64,000 bases of DNA, taken from contig JAJYTF010000002.1 of the NCBI GenBank assembly GCA_021793155.1, positions 250,392 through 314,391 of the forward strand, written 5' to 3'. The stretch comes from Pseudomonadota bacterium. GTDB taxonomy: Bacteria; Pseudomonadota; Alphaproteobacteria; Rhodospirillales; Magnetospirillaceae. A model generated the notes under the pieces. It did no database searches. It worked only from the letters and a program-made list of their open reading frames with translations, and was not told the origin of the DNA. Below, in pieces: positions 50,918 through 61,318 of the stretch. Position 1 is the first letter of the stretch. The number at the start of each line of letters is the position of its first letter. The position numbers and the translations under genes are program-made.

Positions 50918-53900
50918 TCAGCGGTCAGTCCGGCATCTATCATCCCGAGCGGGGCGAGGGATTTCCTCCGCCCAATGAGACCCCTCCTCCCTGCGGTGGT
51001 CGGGATGACGAGAAGAACGGCCTTCCCGCAACAGCGCCCACTCCTTCACCAGGGCATAGATCGCCGGTATGACCACCAGCGTCAGCACGGTCGACGACAC
51101 CATGCCGCCTACCATCGGCACGGCGATCCGGCGCATTACCTCGGAGCCGGTGCCGGTACTCCACAGGATGGGCAGCAGACCGGCCATGATGGCGACCACC
51201 GTCATCATCTTCGGACGCACCCGCTCCACCGCACCTTCCATGATGGCGGTGTAAAGGTCGGCGCGGGTAAAGTTTTCGCCAGCGGCACGGCGCGAGGCCA
51301 GGCGCTCGGAGAGAGCATGGTCGAGATAGATCAGCATGACCACGCCGGTCTCGGCAGCGACGCCGGCCAGAGCGATGAATCCCACCGCCACAGCCACGCT
51401 CATGTTGAAGCCCAGCCACCACATCAGCCACATCCCGCCGACCAGCGAGAACGGCAGGGACAGCATGACGATGAGGGTTTCGGTCAGGCGTTTGAAATTG
51501 AGGTAGAGCAGCAGGAAAATGACGAAGATGGTGACCGGCACGACGATCTTCATCTTTTCCTTGGCCCGCTCCATGTATTCGAACTGGCCGCTCCAGGTGG
51601 CGTAATAGCCGGACGGCATCTTCACCTGCTCGGCCACCGCCTTGCGGGCCTCCGCGACATAGCCGCCGATGTCGCGGCCGCGGATGTCGACAAAGATATA
51701 GACCGAGAGCATGGCGTTTTCGGTGCGGATGGCCGCCGGCCCTTTGGTCAGGCGGATGCTTGCCAACTGGCCCAGGGGAATGTGCTGGCCGCCCGCCGCA
51801 GGCACCAAAACCTGGCTGGCGATAGCCTCGGGATCAGCTCGCAGGTCCTGCGGATAGCGCACATTGACCGGATAGCGTTCCAGACCCTCGACGGTTGTTG
51901 TCACGGCCATCCCACCCAGTGCGGTGGCGATGACATTCTGCAGATCATCGATGGTAAGGCCATAGCGGGCCAGAGCCGCGCGGTCGGGGTCGATTTCCAG
52001 ATAACGGCCGTCATTGCTGCGCTCGGCATAGGCGCTGGTGGTGCCAGGGACGGTCTTGACCACCTGCTCGATCCGTTCCGCCAGTTTCTGGATCTCGTCG
52101 AGGTTCTGGCCGAATACCTTGATGCCGATGGGCGTGCGGATGCCGGTGGCCAGCATGTCGATGCGCCCCCTGAGCGGCATGGTCCAGGAATTGCTGACCC
52201 CCGGCATCTGCAGCGCCTTGTCCATCTCGGCGATCAGCTGGTCGGTGGTCATGCCCGGCGGCCATTCCTCCTGCGGTTTCAGTTCAATGTCGGTCTCGAA
52301 CATTTCCATGGGCGCCGGATCGGTGGCCGAATCGAAGCGGCCGGCCTTGCCGAACACGGTATCGACTTCGGGGAAACTCTTGATGATCTTGTCCTGGGTC
52401 TGCAGAATCTCGGCGGCCTTGGTGACCGACACGCCCGGCAAGGTGGTCGGCATGAACAACAAAGTGCCTTCGTTGAGCGTGGGCATGAATTCCGAGCCGA
52501 CATGGGTGACCGGATAGACGGTCACGCCCAGGGCGACCGCCGCCAGCAACAGGGTGGCGATCTTCCACTGCAGCACCCCTTTGATGACCGGCCGATAGAC
52601 CCAGATCAGCAACCGGTTGATGGGGTTCCTGCGCTCAGGAACAAGCTTGCCGCGGATGAACAGCACCATCAGTGCCGGCACCAGCGTCACCGACAACAGG
52701 GCCGCGCCGGCCATCGAGAAGGTCTTGGTATAGGCGAGCGGTTTGAATAGCCGCCCTTCCTCGGCTTCCAGGGTGAATACCGGGATGAACGATACGGTGA
52801 TGATCAAGAGGCCGAAGAATAGTGACGGCCCCACCTCGATCGCCGCGTCGATCAGCGCCTTGACCCGCGAGTCGCCCGGCTTCATCCGCTCCAGATGCTT
52901 GTGGGCATTCTCAATCATGACGATGGCGGCGTCGACCATGGCCCCGATGGCGATGGCGATGCCGCCCAGGCTCATGATGTTCGAGGTCATGCCCAGACCC
53001 TGCATGACGATGATGGCGATCAGCACGCCGACGGGGAGCATCAGGATGGCTACCAGCGCCGAGCGCAAATGCAGGAGAAAGATCACGCAGACCGCGGCGA
53101 CGATCAGGCTTTCCTCAATCAGCGTGTGCTTCAGCGTATGAACCGCCCGCAGGATCAGGCCCGAGCGATCGTAGACGGCCTTGATCGATACGCCGGCAGG
53201 CAGGCCGCTCGCCACCTCGGCGATTTTTGCTTTGACGTTGTCGATGACGTCGAGAGCATTCTGCCCGTAGCGCTGGATGGCGACGCCGCCGACCACCTCG
53301 CCCTCGCCGTTCAGGTCGGCCAGCCCGCGCCGCTCGTCGGGGCCGAGTTCGATGCGGGCGACATCGCGCAACAGCACCGGCGTCCCGTTGCGCGCCTTCA
53401 ACCCGATCTGCTCGAGATCACCGATGCCGTGCAGATAGCCGCGGCCGCGGACCATGTATTCGGTCTCGGCCAACTCGATGACGCGACCACCTACGTCGGT
53501 ATTGCTGCCGCGGATGGCGGCAACCACCTTGTCCAGTGGAATGTCGAAGGCCTGCAGCTTCACCGGGTCGATCACCACCTGGTACTGCTTGACGAAGCCG
53601 CCGACGCCGCTCACCTCGGAAACACCGCCAGCCTTCACCAGTTGGTAGCGCAGGAACCAGTCCTGGATGCTGCGCAGTTCGGCCAACGTCTTGTTCTTGG
53701 CCAGCACCACGTACTGATACACCCACCCGACCCCGGTGGCGTCGGGGCCGAGCGTCGGCGTCACCCCTGGTGGCAGCTTCCGGGCGGCGAAGTTCAGATA
53801 TTCGAGGACGCGCGAGCGGGCCCAATAGACATCGGTGCCATCCTCGAACACCACGTAGACCATCGAGCCGCCGAAGAACGAGATGCCGCGCACCACCTGC

Positions 53901-54136
53901 GATCTCGGCACGCTCAGCATGGCGGTCGTCAGGGGATAGGTGACCTGGTCCTCGACCACCTGCGGCGCCTGGCCGGGATAGTCTGTATAGATGATCACTT
54001 GGGTGTCGGACAAATCGGGCAGCGCGTCCAGCGGCAGATGCAGCGTGGCGTAAACGCCCGCCCCCACCACCGCCGCCGTGGCCACCAGGATCAGGAAGAT
54101 GTTGCGCGCCGACCACCGGATCAGGCTGGCAATCAT
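50918..54136 (-). CDS. cusA: CusA/CzcA-family heavy-metal RND efflux pump
   Basis: Inner-membrane proton-driven pump of 1072 residues. HME-RND features: DLSDTQVIIYTDYPGQAPQV at the N-terminus, GVGWVYQYVV, the TM4 segment IAIGAMVDAAIVMIENAHKH, and the Cu/Ag-type SNSWTMPLRGRIDMLATGIR. About 12 membrane helices and two large periplasmic loops. With the CusB- and TolC-like genes upstream it would export monovalent metal (copper or silver) across both membranes. The last about 27 residues, after the final helix, are translated from a dispersed palindromic repeat and are not part of the family. Confidence 0.93.
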   Translation of the reverse strand: MIASLIRWSARNIFLILVATAAVVGAGVYATLHLPLDALPDLSDTQVIIYTDYPGQAPQVVEDQVTYPLTTAMLSVPRSQVVRGISFFGGSMVYVVFEDGTDVYWARSRVLEYLNFAARKLPPGVTPTLGPDATGVGWVYQYVVLAKNKTLAELRSIQDWFLRYQLVKAGGVSEVSGVGGFVKQYQVVIDPVKLQAFDIPLDKVVAAIRGSNTDVGGRVIELAETEYMVRGRGYLHGIGDLEQIGLKARNGTPVLLRDVARIELGPDERRGLADLNGEGEVVGGVAIQRYGQNALDVIDNVKAKIAEVASGLPAGVSIKAVYDRSGLILRAVHTLKHTLIEESLIVAAVCVIFLLHLRSALVAILMLPVGVLIAIIVMQGLGMTSNIMSLGGIAIAIGAMVDAAIVMIENAHKHLERMKPGDSRVKALIDAAIEVGPSLFFGLLIITVSFIPVFTLEAEEGRLFKPLAYTKTFSMAGAALLSVTLVPALMVLFIRGKLVPERRNPINRLLIWVYRPVIKGVLQWKIATLLLAAVALGVTVYPVTHVGSEFMPTLNEGTLLFMPTTLPGVSVTKAAEILQTQDKIIKSFPEVDTVFGKAGRFDSATDPAPMEMFETDIELKPQEEWPPGMTTDQLIAEMDKALQMPGVSNSWTMPLRGRIDMLATGIRTPIGIKVFGQNLDEIQKLAERIEQVVKTVPGTTSAYAERSNDGRYLEIDPDRAALARYGLTIDDLQNVIATALGGMAVTTTVEGLERYPVNVRYPQDLRADPEAIASQVLVPAAGGQHIPLGQLASIRLTKGPAAIRTENAMLSVYIFVDIRGRDIGGYVAEARKAVAEQVKMPSGYYATWSGQFEYMERAKEKMKIVVPVTIFVIFLLLYLNFKRLTETLIVMLSLPFSLVGGMWLMWWLGFNMSVAVAVGFIALAGVAAETGVVMLIYLDHALSERLASRRAAGENFTRADLYTAIMEGAVERVRPKMMTVVAIMAGLLPILWSTGTGSEVMRRIAVPMVGGMVSSTVLTLVVIPAIYALVKEWALLREGRSSRHPDHRREEGSHWAEEIPRPARDDRCRTDR
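50940..51008. repeat. Palindromic element within the 3' end of cusA
   Basis: TCATCCCGA (50940-50948) and its complement (51000-51008) bound a segment containing GGGCGAGGGAT, the layout of the common TCATCCCGAGCGxxGCGAGGGAT element. It is read as the hydrophilic CusA tail. Confidence 0.6.
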
Positions 54137-54190
54137 GGCTTTACACCTCGGCTGGGTTTCCCGTCTTCTCCGCCTGAGCGGGGGCCCGTT

Positions 54191-54221
54191 GCGGCAGTTG
54201 GACTGCCGCTTCCGCGGCAGT
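54191..54221 (-). promoter_or_regulatory. Three-arm alternative hairpin between cusB and cusA
   Basis: GCGGCAGT occurs at 54191-54198 and 54214-54221 with the complementary ACTGCCGC between them at 54202-54209. The middle arm can pair with either neighbour, giving two mutually exclusive 8-bp hairpins. It lies in the 118-nt gap between cusB and cusA. Confidence 0.55.
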
Positions 54222-54254
54222 GACGGGTGGCTCGGCGATCGCGCGACATGACGC

Positions 54255-55685
54255 TCACTTGTGGTCGAAACCCTGCAGGGCGGCGCGGAGATTGCTTTCG
54301 GAATCGATGAGGAAATTGGCGCTGACCACCACTTTCTCGCCGTCCGACAAGCCTTTCAGGATGGCCACATAGCCGTCGGCGCGAATGCCGGTCTCGACGT
54401 CGCGCGGCTCGTACCGCCCTTCCCCCCGCTCGACCAGCACCACCTTGCGGCTGCCGCTGTCCAGCAGCGCCGACTCGGGGATAGCCAGCGCCTTGCCCTC
54501 ACCCGCCGCCGTGGTGATCGCGACCGAGCCGTACAAGGCAGGCTTCAGCCGTCCATCGGCATTGGGCAACTCGATACGCAGTTTCGCCGTGCGGGTCTCG
54601 GGAGACAGGGTGGGATAGATGAAGGTGACCTTGCCGGAAAAGCTCTGCCCGGGCAGGGCGCTGAAGATCGCCCGTGCATCCTGGCCGATGCGGACGAAGG
54701 GCAGTTCCTGCTCGTATACCTCGGCGATCAGCCACAAATTGGACAGGTCGGCGATACGGTACAGCACATCGCCCGGCATGAAGCGCTGGCCGCTGATGAC
54801 GTTCTTCTCGAGCACCGCGCCATTGACCGGAGAGGCCAGGGCCAGACTGTGCGAGGCCTTGCCGGACCGCAACAGCTTGTCCACCTCGGCACGCGGGATG
54901 TCCCAGTTGCGCAGGCGCAGCAGCGCCCCGTCGGCAAGCAGGCGGGCGGCGTTGCGCGCCTCCGCAGTGGCGTCGGGATCCAAGGTCTGCAGCCCCTTCG
55001 CCGCCGCCAGGTATTCCTCCTGGGCCAGTACCAGATCGGGGCTGTAGACCTCCATCAGCGTCTCGCCCTTGTGGACCTCTTCGCCGGTGGTGTTGACGAA
55101 AAGCTTCTCCACATAGCCCTCGAACTTTGGCGCCACGAACTGCAAACGCCGCTCGTCCACCTGCACCGTGCCGACGGCGCGGATAGTATGGGTGAGCGTG
55201 CGCATCGCCGCCGACTCGGTCCGCACGCCAAGCTTCTGCACGCGGTCGACGGAAATCTTGACGACCGGCCCAGCATCGTCGTCCCCCTCGTACACCGGCA
55301 CATAGTCCATGCCCATGGAATCCTTCTTCGGCACAGGCGAAGTGTCGGGCAGCCCCATGGGGTTGCGGTAGTAGAGGATCTTCCCTCTGCCCTGCCGAGG
55401 CGGCGGGGACGGCGGTTCCGGCGTCGACGCGGCTTCTTCGTCGGCGTAGACGGGAAGGTAGTCCCGTCCTTCGGCATCCTTCTTGGGCGTCGGCGAATAG
55501 TCGGCCTTGCCGGCGGGATCCTTATAGTAGATGACCGTCCGTTCAGGCGCCGCCGAAACCTGCGGCGCGGTGGGCGAAGCCGGCTGGTAGCTGCGGCCGA
55601 ACCAGAAACCGACGGCCAAGGCGATGGCGATGGCGATGGCGATGGCAGCGGCGGCGATTCCGCGGGCGGATGAATTTCGGCTCAC
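54255..55685 (-). CDS. cusB: CusB-like periplasmic adaptor with two metal-binding motifs
   Basis: Membrane-fusion protein of 476 residues linking the RND pump to the outer-membrane channel. N-terminal anchor helix (AAAAIAIAIAIALAVGFWFG, coded by hexanucleotide repeats), two tandem HMBD-type motifs at about 51-80 and 103-132, then barrel-sandwich, lipoyl and beta-barrel segments (VQVDERRLQFVAPKFEGYVE, GQRFMPGDVLYRIADLSNLW, VVLVERGEGRYEPRDVETG). The second motif has the metal-type YYRNPMGLPDTSP and DSMGMDYVPVY; in the first the methionines are missing (DPAGKAD, DAEGRDY). GTG start overlapping the TolC-like stop. Confidence 0.92.
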   Translation of the reverse strand: MSRNSSARGIAAAAIAIAIAIALAVGFWFGRSYQPASPTAPQVSAAPERTVIYYKDPAGKADYSPTPKKDAEGRDYLPVYADEEAASTPEPPSPPPRQGRGKILYYRNPMGLPDTSPVPKKDSMGMDYVPVYEGDDDAGPVVKISVDRVQKLGVRTESAAMRTLTHTIRAVGTVQVDERRLQFVAPKFEGYVEKLFVNTTGEEVHKGETLMEVYSPDLVLAQEEYLAAAKGLQTLDPDATAEARNAARLLADGALLRLRNWDIPRAEVDKLLRSGKASHSLALASPVNGAVLEKNVISGQRFMPGDVLYRIADLSNLWLIAEVYEQELPFVRIGQDARAIFSALPGQSFSGKVTFIYPTLSPETRTAKLRIELPNADGRLKPALYGSVAITTAAGEGKALAIPESALLDSGSRKVVLVERGEGRYEPRDVETGIRADGYVAILKGLSDGEKVVVSANFLIDSESNLRAALQGFDHK

Positions 55686-56953
55686 AGCTTTCCCCCTACC
55701 AGCTTTTCGATTTCCGCCAGCCGTTCCTGCTGCTCGAACTGCACCCTGATCAATTCGATGTCGGTCTGCCAGAGCTGCTGTTCGGCGGTCAGCACATCGA
55801 CGAAGCTGGTGCGTCCCAGGGCGTAGCCATTGGCCACCGAGTCGAAGCCGATCTTCGCCTGCGGCAACTGGCTGTCACGCAGCAGCGCCTCCACCTGGCG
55901 GGACGAGTTGAGGCCGACCCAGGCGTCGCCCAGTTCCTTGTCGACGTCTCGCGAAACGGCTTCGCTCTTGCTGCGTGCCGCCGCGGCCTTGGCCTTGGCC
56001 TCCCCCACTTGGGAGTCGTGCAGGCCCCATTGCAGCGGCAAGGTGGTCGAGACCATCATGTTGTAGCCAACCCAGCGCCCCCCCATGGTTTCCGGACCGA
56101 GACCCACCTCGACGTCGGGGTACCATTCTTTCCCGGCCAGGCTCGCCTCCTTGTCGGCGCCCTCGCTGGAGGCCTGCTCGGCAAGGATCTGGGGGTTGGC
56201 CGCCTGGGCCCGGGCGCTGAGCGCCGACAACTCCAACGCCCCGGCCGAGGGAATGGTGCGGGGCTTTGGCCTTTCCGCCAAAGGCGTGTCGAGGTCGCGG
56301 GCAAGCAGGCGATTGATGGCCAGGCGCGCCTGCTCGCGTTCGGCCTCGGTGCGGGCGATCTCGGCTTCCAACCTGGTCTTCTCCACCTCGGCCCGGGTGG
56401 CGTCTTCCTGCTTGCCCAGCCCCTGGGCATAGCGGGCGACGGCGAGTTTTGCCAGGGTGTCCATGCGGCCGCGCAGCCCGCGGTCGAGATCAACCACCAG
56501 ATAAGCGGAATGGAATTGCGCATAGGCGATTTCCACCCGCGCCACCACCTCGTTTTCGACCTCTTGGCGCATCAGCCTGGCCTGGCGCGCCCCCGCCACG
56601 GCGATGTCGCGCCGCAGGTCGCGCTTGCCCCACAGCGGAAACATCTGGCTCAAGGTCACCATGCTGTCGCCGAGGAACGGACTGCGGGGCAACGCGCCCC
56701 CATTGACCGTCGGCCATTGCAGGACTTGCCACTGCAGCTTGGGATCGGGCAGGCTGTCGGCCCCTTGAACCTTGGCCGCGGCGGCATCGGCCTCCAACAC
56801 CGCCACCTGGACGTCGGGGTTCATCCGCCGGGCGGTAGCCACCAGCCCGGTGAGTTCATCCGCTGCAGGGGAACCACCGGCGCCGTTTTCGGCGTGGGCC
56901 GCCCATGGCGCCGCGGCGAGCAGAACCGCCAGCAACAGCACCCTTGCGGTCAT
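55682..56953 (-). CDS. cusC: CusC/TolC-like outer-membrane efflux channel
   Basis: Protein of 423 residues with a signal peptide (MTARVLLLAVLLAAAPWAAH). TolC-family coiled-coil barrel pattern: ELTGLVATARRMNPDVQVAV, LEAEIARTEAEREQARLAIN, and GYALGRTSFVDVLTAEQQLW. It forms the outer-membrane exit duct for the pump. The start at 56953 is chosen because it begins the signal peptide; an upstream extension of 28 residues is not signal-like. It begins 5 nt after the YtkA-like gene. Confidence 0.9.
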   Translation of the reverse strand: MTARVLLLAVLLAAAPWAAHAENGAGGSPAADELTGLVATARRMNPDVQVAVLEADAAAAKVQGADSLPDPKLQWQVLQWPTVNGGALPRSPFLGDSMVTLSQMFPLWGKRDLRRDIAVAGARQARLMRQEVENEVVARVEIAYAQFHSAYLVVDLDRGLRGRMDTLAKLAVARYAQGLGKQEDATRAEVEKTRLEAEIARTEAEREQARLAINRLLARDLDTPLAERPKPRTIPSAGALELSALSARAQAANPQILAEQASSEGADKEASLAGKEWYPDVEVGLGPETMGGRWVGYNMMVSTTLPLQWGLHDSQVGEAKAKAAAARSKSEAVSRDVDKELGDAWVGLNSSRQVEALLRDSQLPQAKIGFDSVANGYALGRTSFVDVLTAEQQLWQTDIELIRVQFEQQERLAEIEKLVGGKL

Positions 56954-56958
56954 CGGGA

Positions 56959-57357
56959 TCACCGGGCGACGAAGGGGATCGCTCCAATCACCGTACCGGC
57001 TTCCCCCTGTACCTTGGCGGCAAGCGTAAGGGTCCACGGCCCTTCCATCGAGAGGTCGGTGACGAAGTGATATTCGCCGGGCACCGGCGACTTGACCGCC
57101 GTGATCGCGGTCTTCATCGGCGCCATGCCTTCCATGGGCATTTCCATCTTGGAGGAAAAGACCACCGCGTCCTTCACCGGCGCCTTGTCAGGCAGATGGA
57201 CGAGGCGGACGGCGATGGGGGTCTGGGAGGAAACGGCCACGTTGGGCTGCACCGCTTCGAACCGATAGTCCTTCGGATCAGCCTTGGCGGTCCCCACCGC
57301 ACCCGCCAGCAGTGCCCCCAAGGTTGCAGCGAAAAGAATTGCCGTCGAACGGTGCAT
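56959..57357 (-). CDS. YtkA/FixH-like periplasmic protein, methionine-rich
   Basis: Secreted protein of 132 residues, signal peptide MHRSTAILFAATLGALLAGA with an AKA cleavage site. The mature part is a small Ig-like YtkA-type domain (VAVRLVHLPDKAPVKDAVVF, PGEYHFVTDLSMEGPWTLTL). A methionine cluster MEMPMEGMAPMK could bind Cu(I) or Ag(I). GGAGGG 7 nt upstream supports the ATG at 57357. It is the first gene of the efflux operon, so a metal-handling role is inferred. Confidence 0.8.
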   Translation of the reverse strand: MHRSTAILFAATLGALLAGAVGTAKADPKDYRFEAVQPNVAVSSQTPIAVRLVHLPDKAPVKDAVVFSSKMEMPMEGMAPMKTAITAVKSPVPGEYHFVTDLSMEGPWTLTLAAKVQGEAGTVIGAIPFVAR

Positions 57358-57418
57358 GATCGGACCCTCCACTTACGATATCCTTACCTGGAAGATCTTT
57401 ATGCCTCGGCGCGCCGAT

Positions 57419-57438
57419 TTACACGTAACATAGTGTAA
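57419..57438. promoter_or_regulatory. Candidate operator in the efflux/chrA intergenic region
   Basis: Dyad TTACAC-N8-GTGTAA (arms 57419-57424 and 57433-57438) about 60 nt before the YtkA-like start and between it and chrA. It is a candidate site for the OmpR-type regulator encoded at the other end of the locus. Confidence 0.45.
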
Positions 57439-57542
57439 CCGTTGTCGACAGATATTGAGCTGGGGTTATCGCCTTGGAAATATTGGCGAACCCTGCGGAG
57501 CCCCCATGACAACTGCCGTTCCGCAAGCGAAAGACGCTGAGA

Positions 57543-58757
57543 TTGATCGCGACGCACCCTGCCGAAACCACGCCCCCCAGGAGAGGGGCTCCTCTCGAAG
57601 TCCTGCTCGTCTTCCTCAAGCTCGGGCTGACCTGTTTCGGGGGACCGATCGCGCATCTCGGCTATTTTCGAGATGAATTCGTCGTCCGCCGCCGATGGCT
57701 CGATGAGCAGGCATACGCCGATTTAGTCGGACTGTGCCAGTTCCTGCCGGGGCCGGCCAGCAGCCAGGTGGGCTTTTCCGTCGGACTGATACGGGCCGGC
57801 TATTGGGGCGGGCTGGCTGCCTGGACAGGATTCACCCTGCCTTCGGCGATCGCCCTGGTGCTGTTCGCCTACGGCGCAAGCGCCCTCGGCGGCCCGATTG
57901 GAATCGGCCTGCTGCATGGCCTGAAGCTGGTCGCCGTGGCCATCGTCGCCCAGGCAGTCTGGGGCATGGCACGCAATCTTTGTCCGGACCGCCGACGTGC
58001 GTCCATCGCCCTCCTGGCGACACTGATCATTCTTTTCAGCGCCGCTTCGCTGGCCCAGATCGCCGCAATCCTGCTGGGAGGCGCTGCGGGGGTGTGGTTG
58101 TGCCGGACCGCACCGCCGGCCTCCGGCGGCCATATCGCCGTGCCGGTGTCCCGCAAGGTGGGAAGCCTGGCCCTGACGATGTTCGTCCTGATCCTCGTCG
58201 GCCTGCCCGTCGTTCGCGGCCTCAGAGCCGTGCAGGGTGTCGCGCTGTTCGACGCGTTCTACCGGTCGGGGGCGCTGGTGTTCGGCGGCGGCCACGTCGT
58301 GCTGCCGCTGCTGCGCGAAGCCTTCGTCGGGTCCGGCTGGGTGACCGACGACGCCTTCCTCTCCGGCTACGGTGCGGCACAGGCGGTTCCGGGGCCTCTT
58401 TTCACTTTCGGCGCCTATCTCGGCACCGTCGTCGGTCCGTCACCACACGGCCTGACGGGGGCCGCGCTCGGCCTGATCGGGATATTTCTTCCCGGCATGC
58501 TGATCCTTATCGGCGCGTTGCCCTTTTGGGACAGCTTCCGGAAACGCACCCAGGTCCAGGCCATGATGCGCGGCGTCAATGCCGCGGTCGTCGGGCTGCT
58601 GGGGGCGGCGCTCTACAATCCGGTGTGGACGACTTCGGTCAAGACACCGGGGGATTTCGGCATCGCCCTTGTCGGTTTCGTTCTCCTTACGGCATGGCGC
58701 GCGCCGCCCTTGGTTGTCGTCGCCCTCTGTGCCGTTGGGGGAATAGTCCTTGCCTGA
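57543..58757 (+). CDS. chrA: ChrA-family chromate transporter
   Basis: Polytopic membrane protein of about 404 residues with two CHR halves: VFLKLGLTCFGGPIAHLGYF and LCQFLPGPASSQVGFSVG, then FGGGHVVLPLLREAFVG and AAQAVPGPLFTFGAYLG. Exports chromate or another oxyanion. The reading frame that covers the family opens only at weak starts (TTG 57543); a better ATG with GGAG at 57506 is in the +1-shifted frame, so the true N-terminus is uncertain and a small frameshift is possible. Divergent from the metal-efflux operon. Confidence 0.88.
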   Translation: MIATHPAETTPPRRGAPLEVLLVFLKLGLTCFGGPIAHLGYFRDEFVVRRRWLDEQAYADLVGLCQFLPGPASSQVGFSVGLIRAGYWGGLAAWTGFTLPSAIALVLFAYGASALGGPIGIGLLHGLKLVAVAIVAQAVWGMARNLCPDRRRASIALLATLIILFSAASLAQIAAILLGGAAGVWLCRTAPPASGGHIAVPVSRKVGSLALTMFVLILVGLPVVRGLRAVQGVALFDAFYRSGALVFGGGHVVLPLLREAFVGSGWVTDDAFLSGYGAAQAVPGPLFTFGAYLGTVVGPSPHGLTGAALGLIGIFLPGMLILIGALPFWDSFRKRTQVQAMMRGVNAAVVGLLGAALYNPVWTTSVKTPGDFGIALVGFVLLTAWRAPPLVVVALCAVGGIVLA

Positions 58758-58822
58758 GCTGAGCGCCGAGAACACCACCAGCCAGACCACGGCGCGGAAA
58801 AGGGGCGGCAAGTGAGACAAAA

Positions 58823-58891
58823 CCCCGGGGCAGAAAATTGTCCGACTGCCAGCGCATCCTTCGAGACGCCGCCTTCGGCGGCTCCTCAGAT
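58823..58891 (-). repeat. Palindromic repeat A, copy 2
   Basis: On the - strand matches 12785-12852 with about five differences, including the GCCGCC...GGCGGC hairpin. A further arm CTCGAAGGATG at 58919-58929 pairs with 58855-58865. It lies between chrA and tRNA-Ile2, downstream of both. Confidence 0.8.
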
Positions 58892-58946
58892 GAGGAAAAT
58901 CTTCGGGGCAGGCCCCGGCTCGAAGGATGTTGTCGCGAGTGAGGCT

Positions 58947-59022
58947 TGGTGGGCCCGGAGGGACTCGAACCCCCAACCAAGCCGTTATGAGCGGCCCGCT
59001 CTGACCATTGAGCTACAGGCCC
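58947..59022 (-). tRNA. tRNA-Ile2 (CAU anticodon, lysidine type)
   Basis: 76-nt cloverleaf including encoded CCA. Acceptor GGGCCTG pairs with CGGGCCC, T-arm has GGTTCGAGTCC, and the anticodon loop reads CTCATAA between CCG and CGG. The CAU anticodon with the CTCATAA...CTTGGT context marks tRNA-Ile2, whose C34 is modified to lysidine to read AUA, rather than a methionine tRNA. Confidence 0.9.
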
Positions 59023-59150
59023 CACCGTTCCGCCGCCCTTTGGCGATGGGCCGACTCACCTGACGCTCGGGATACAAGCGTCAGGATCGGGCCATTGGCG
59101 AAGGAGGCGTGAGTTTCAGGTGTGTTGGGACGACGGTCAAGACCAATGAG

Positions 59151-59174
59151 AAAGGGCCGGTCGCCCGGCCCCTT
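59151..59174 (-). terminator. rpoD intrinsic terminator
   Basis: On the - strand GGGCCGG, CGA-type loop and CCGGCCC (59154-59171), followed by TTTCTC, 10 nt after the rpoD stop. Confidence 0.75.
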
Positions 59175-59182
59175 CCTTCACC

Positions 59183-61189
<2,007 letters not shown>

Positions 61190-61318
61190 CCAGTCTCCGC
61201 TCCCCACCGACGCCCCCCTGACCACCGGGGTAGACGCCGCCATGGCGATGAACCACGAGGAGTGCCCTTCCCTGCCGCATTGTCGCAATGCCGGCCGGAA
61301 GATCAGGCCCTCCCCTAC

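Noticed and set aside
57399-57656. Antisense frame across the chrA start
   Set aside because: No ribosome-binding site or family features; it overlaps the promoter region and chrA.
58947-59022. Methionine tRNA
   Set aside because: The anticodon is CAU, but the stem and loop context and acceptor are those of tRNA-Ile2.
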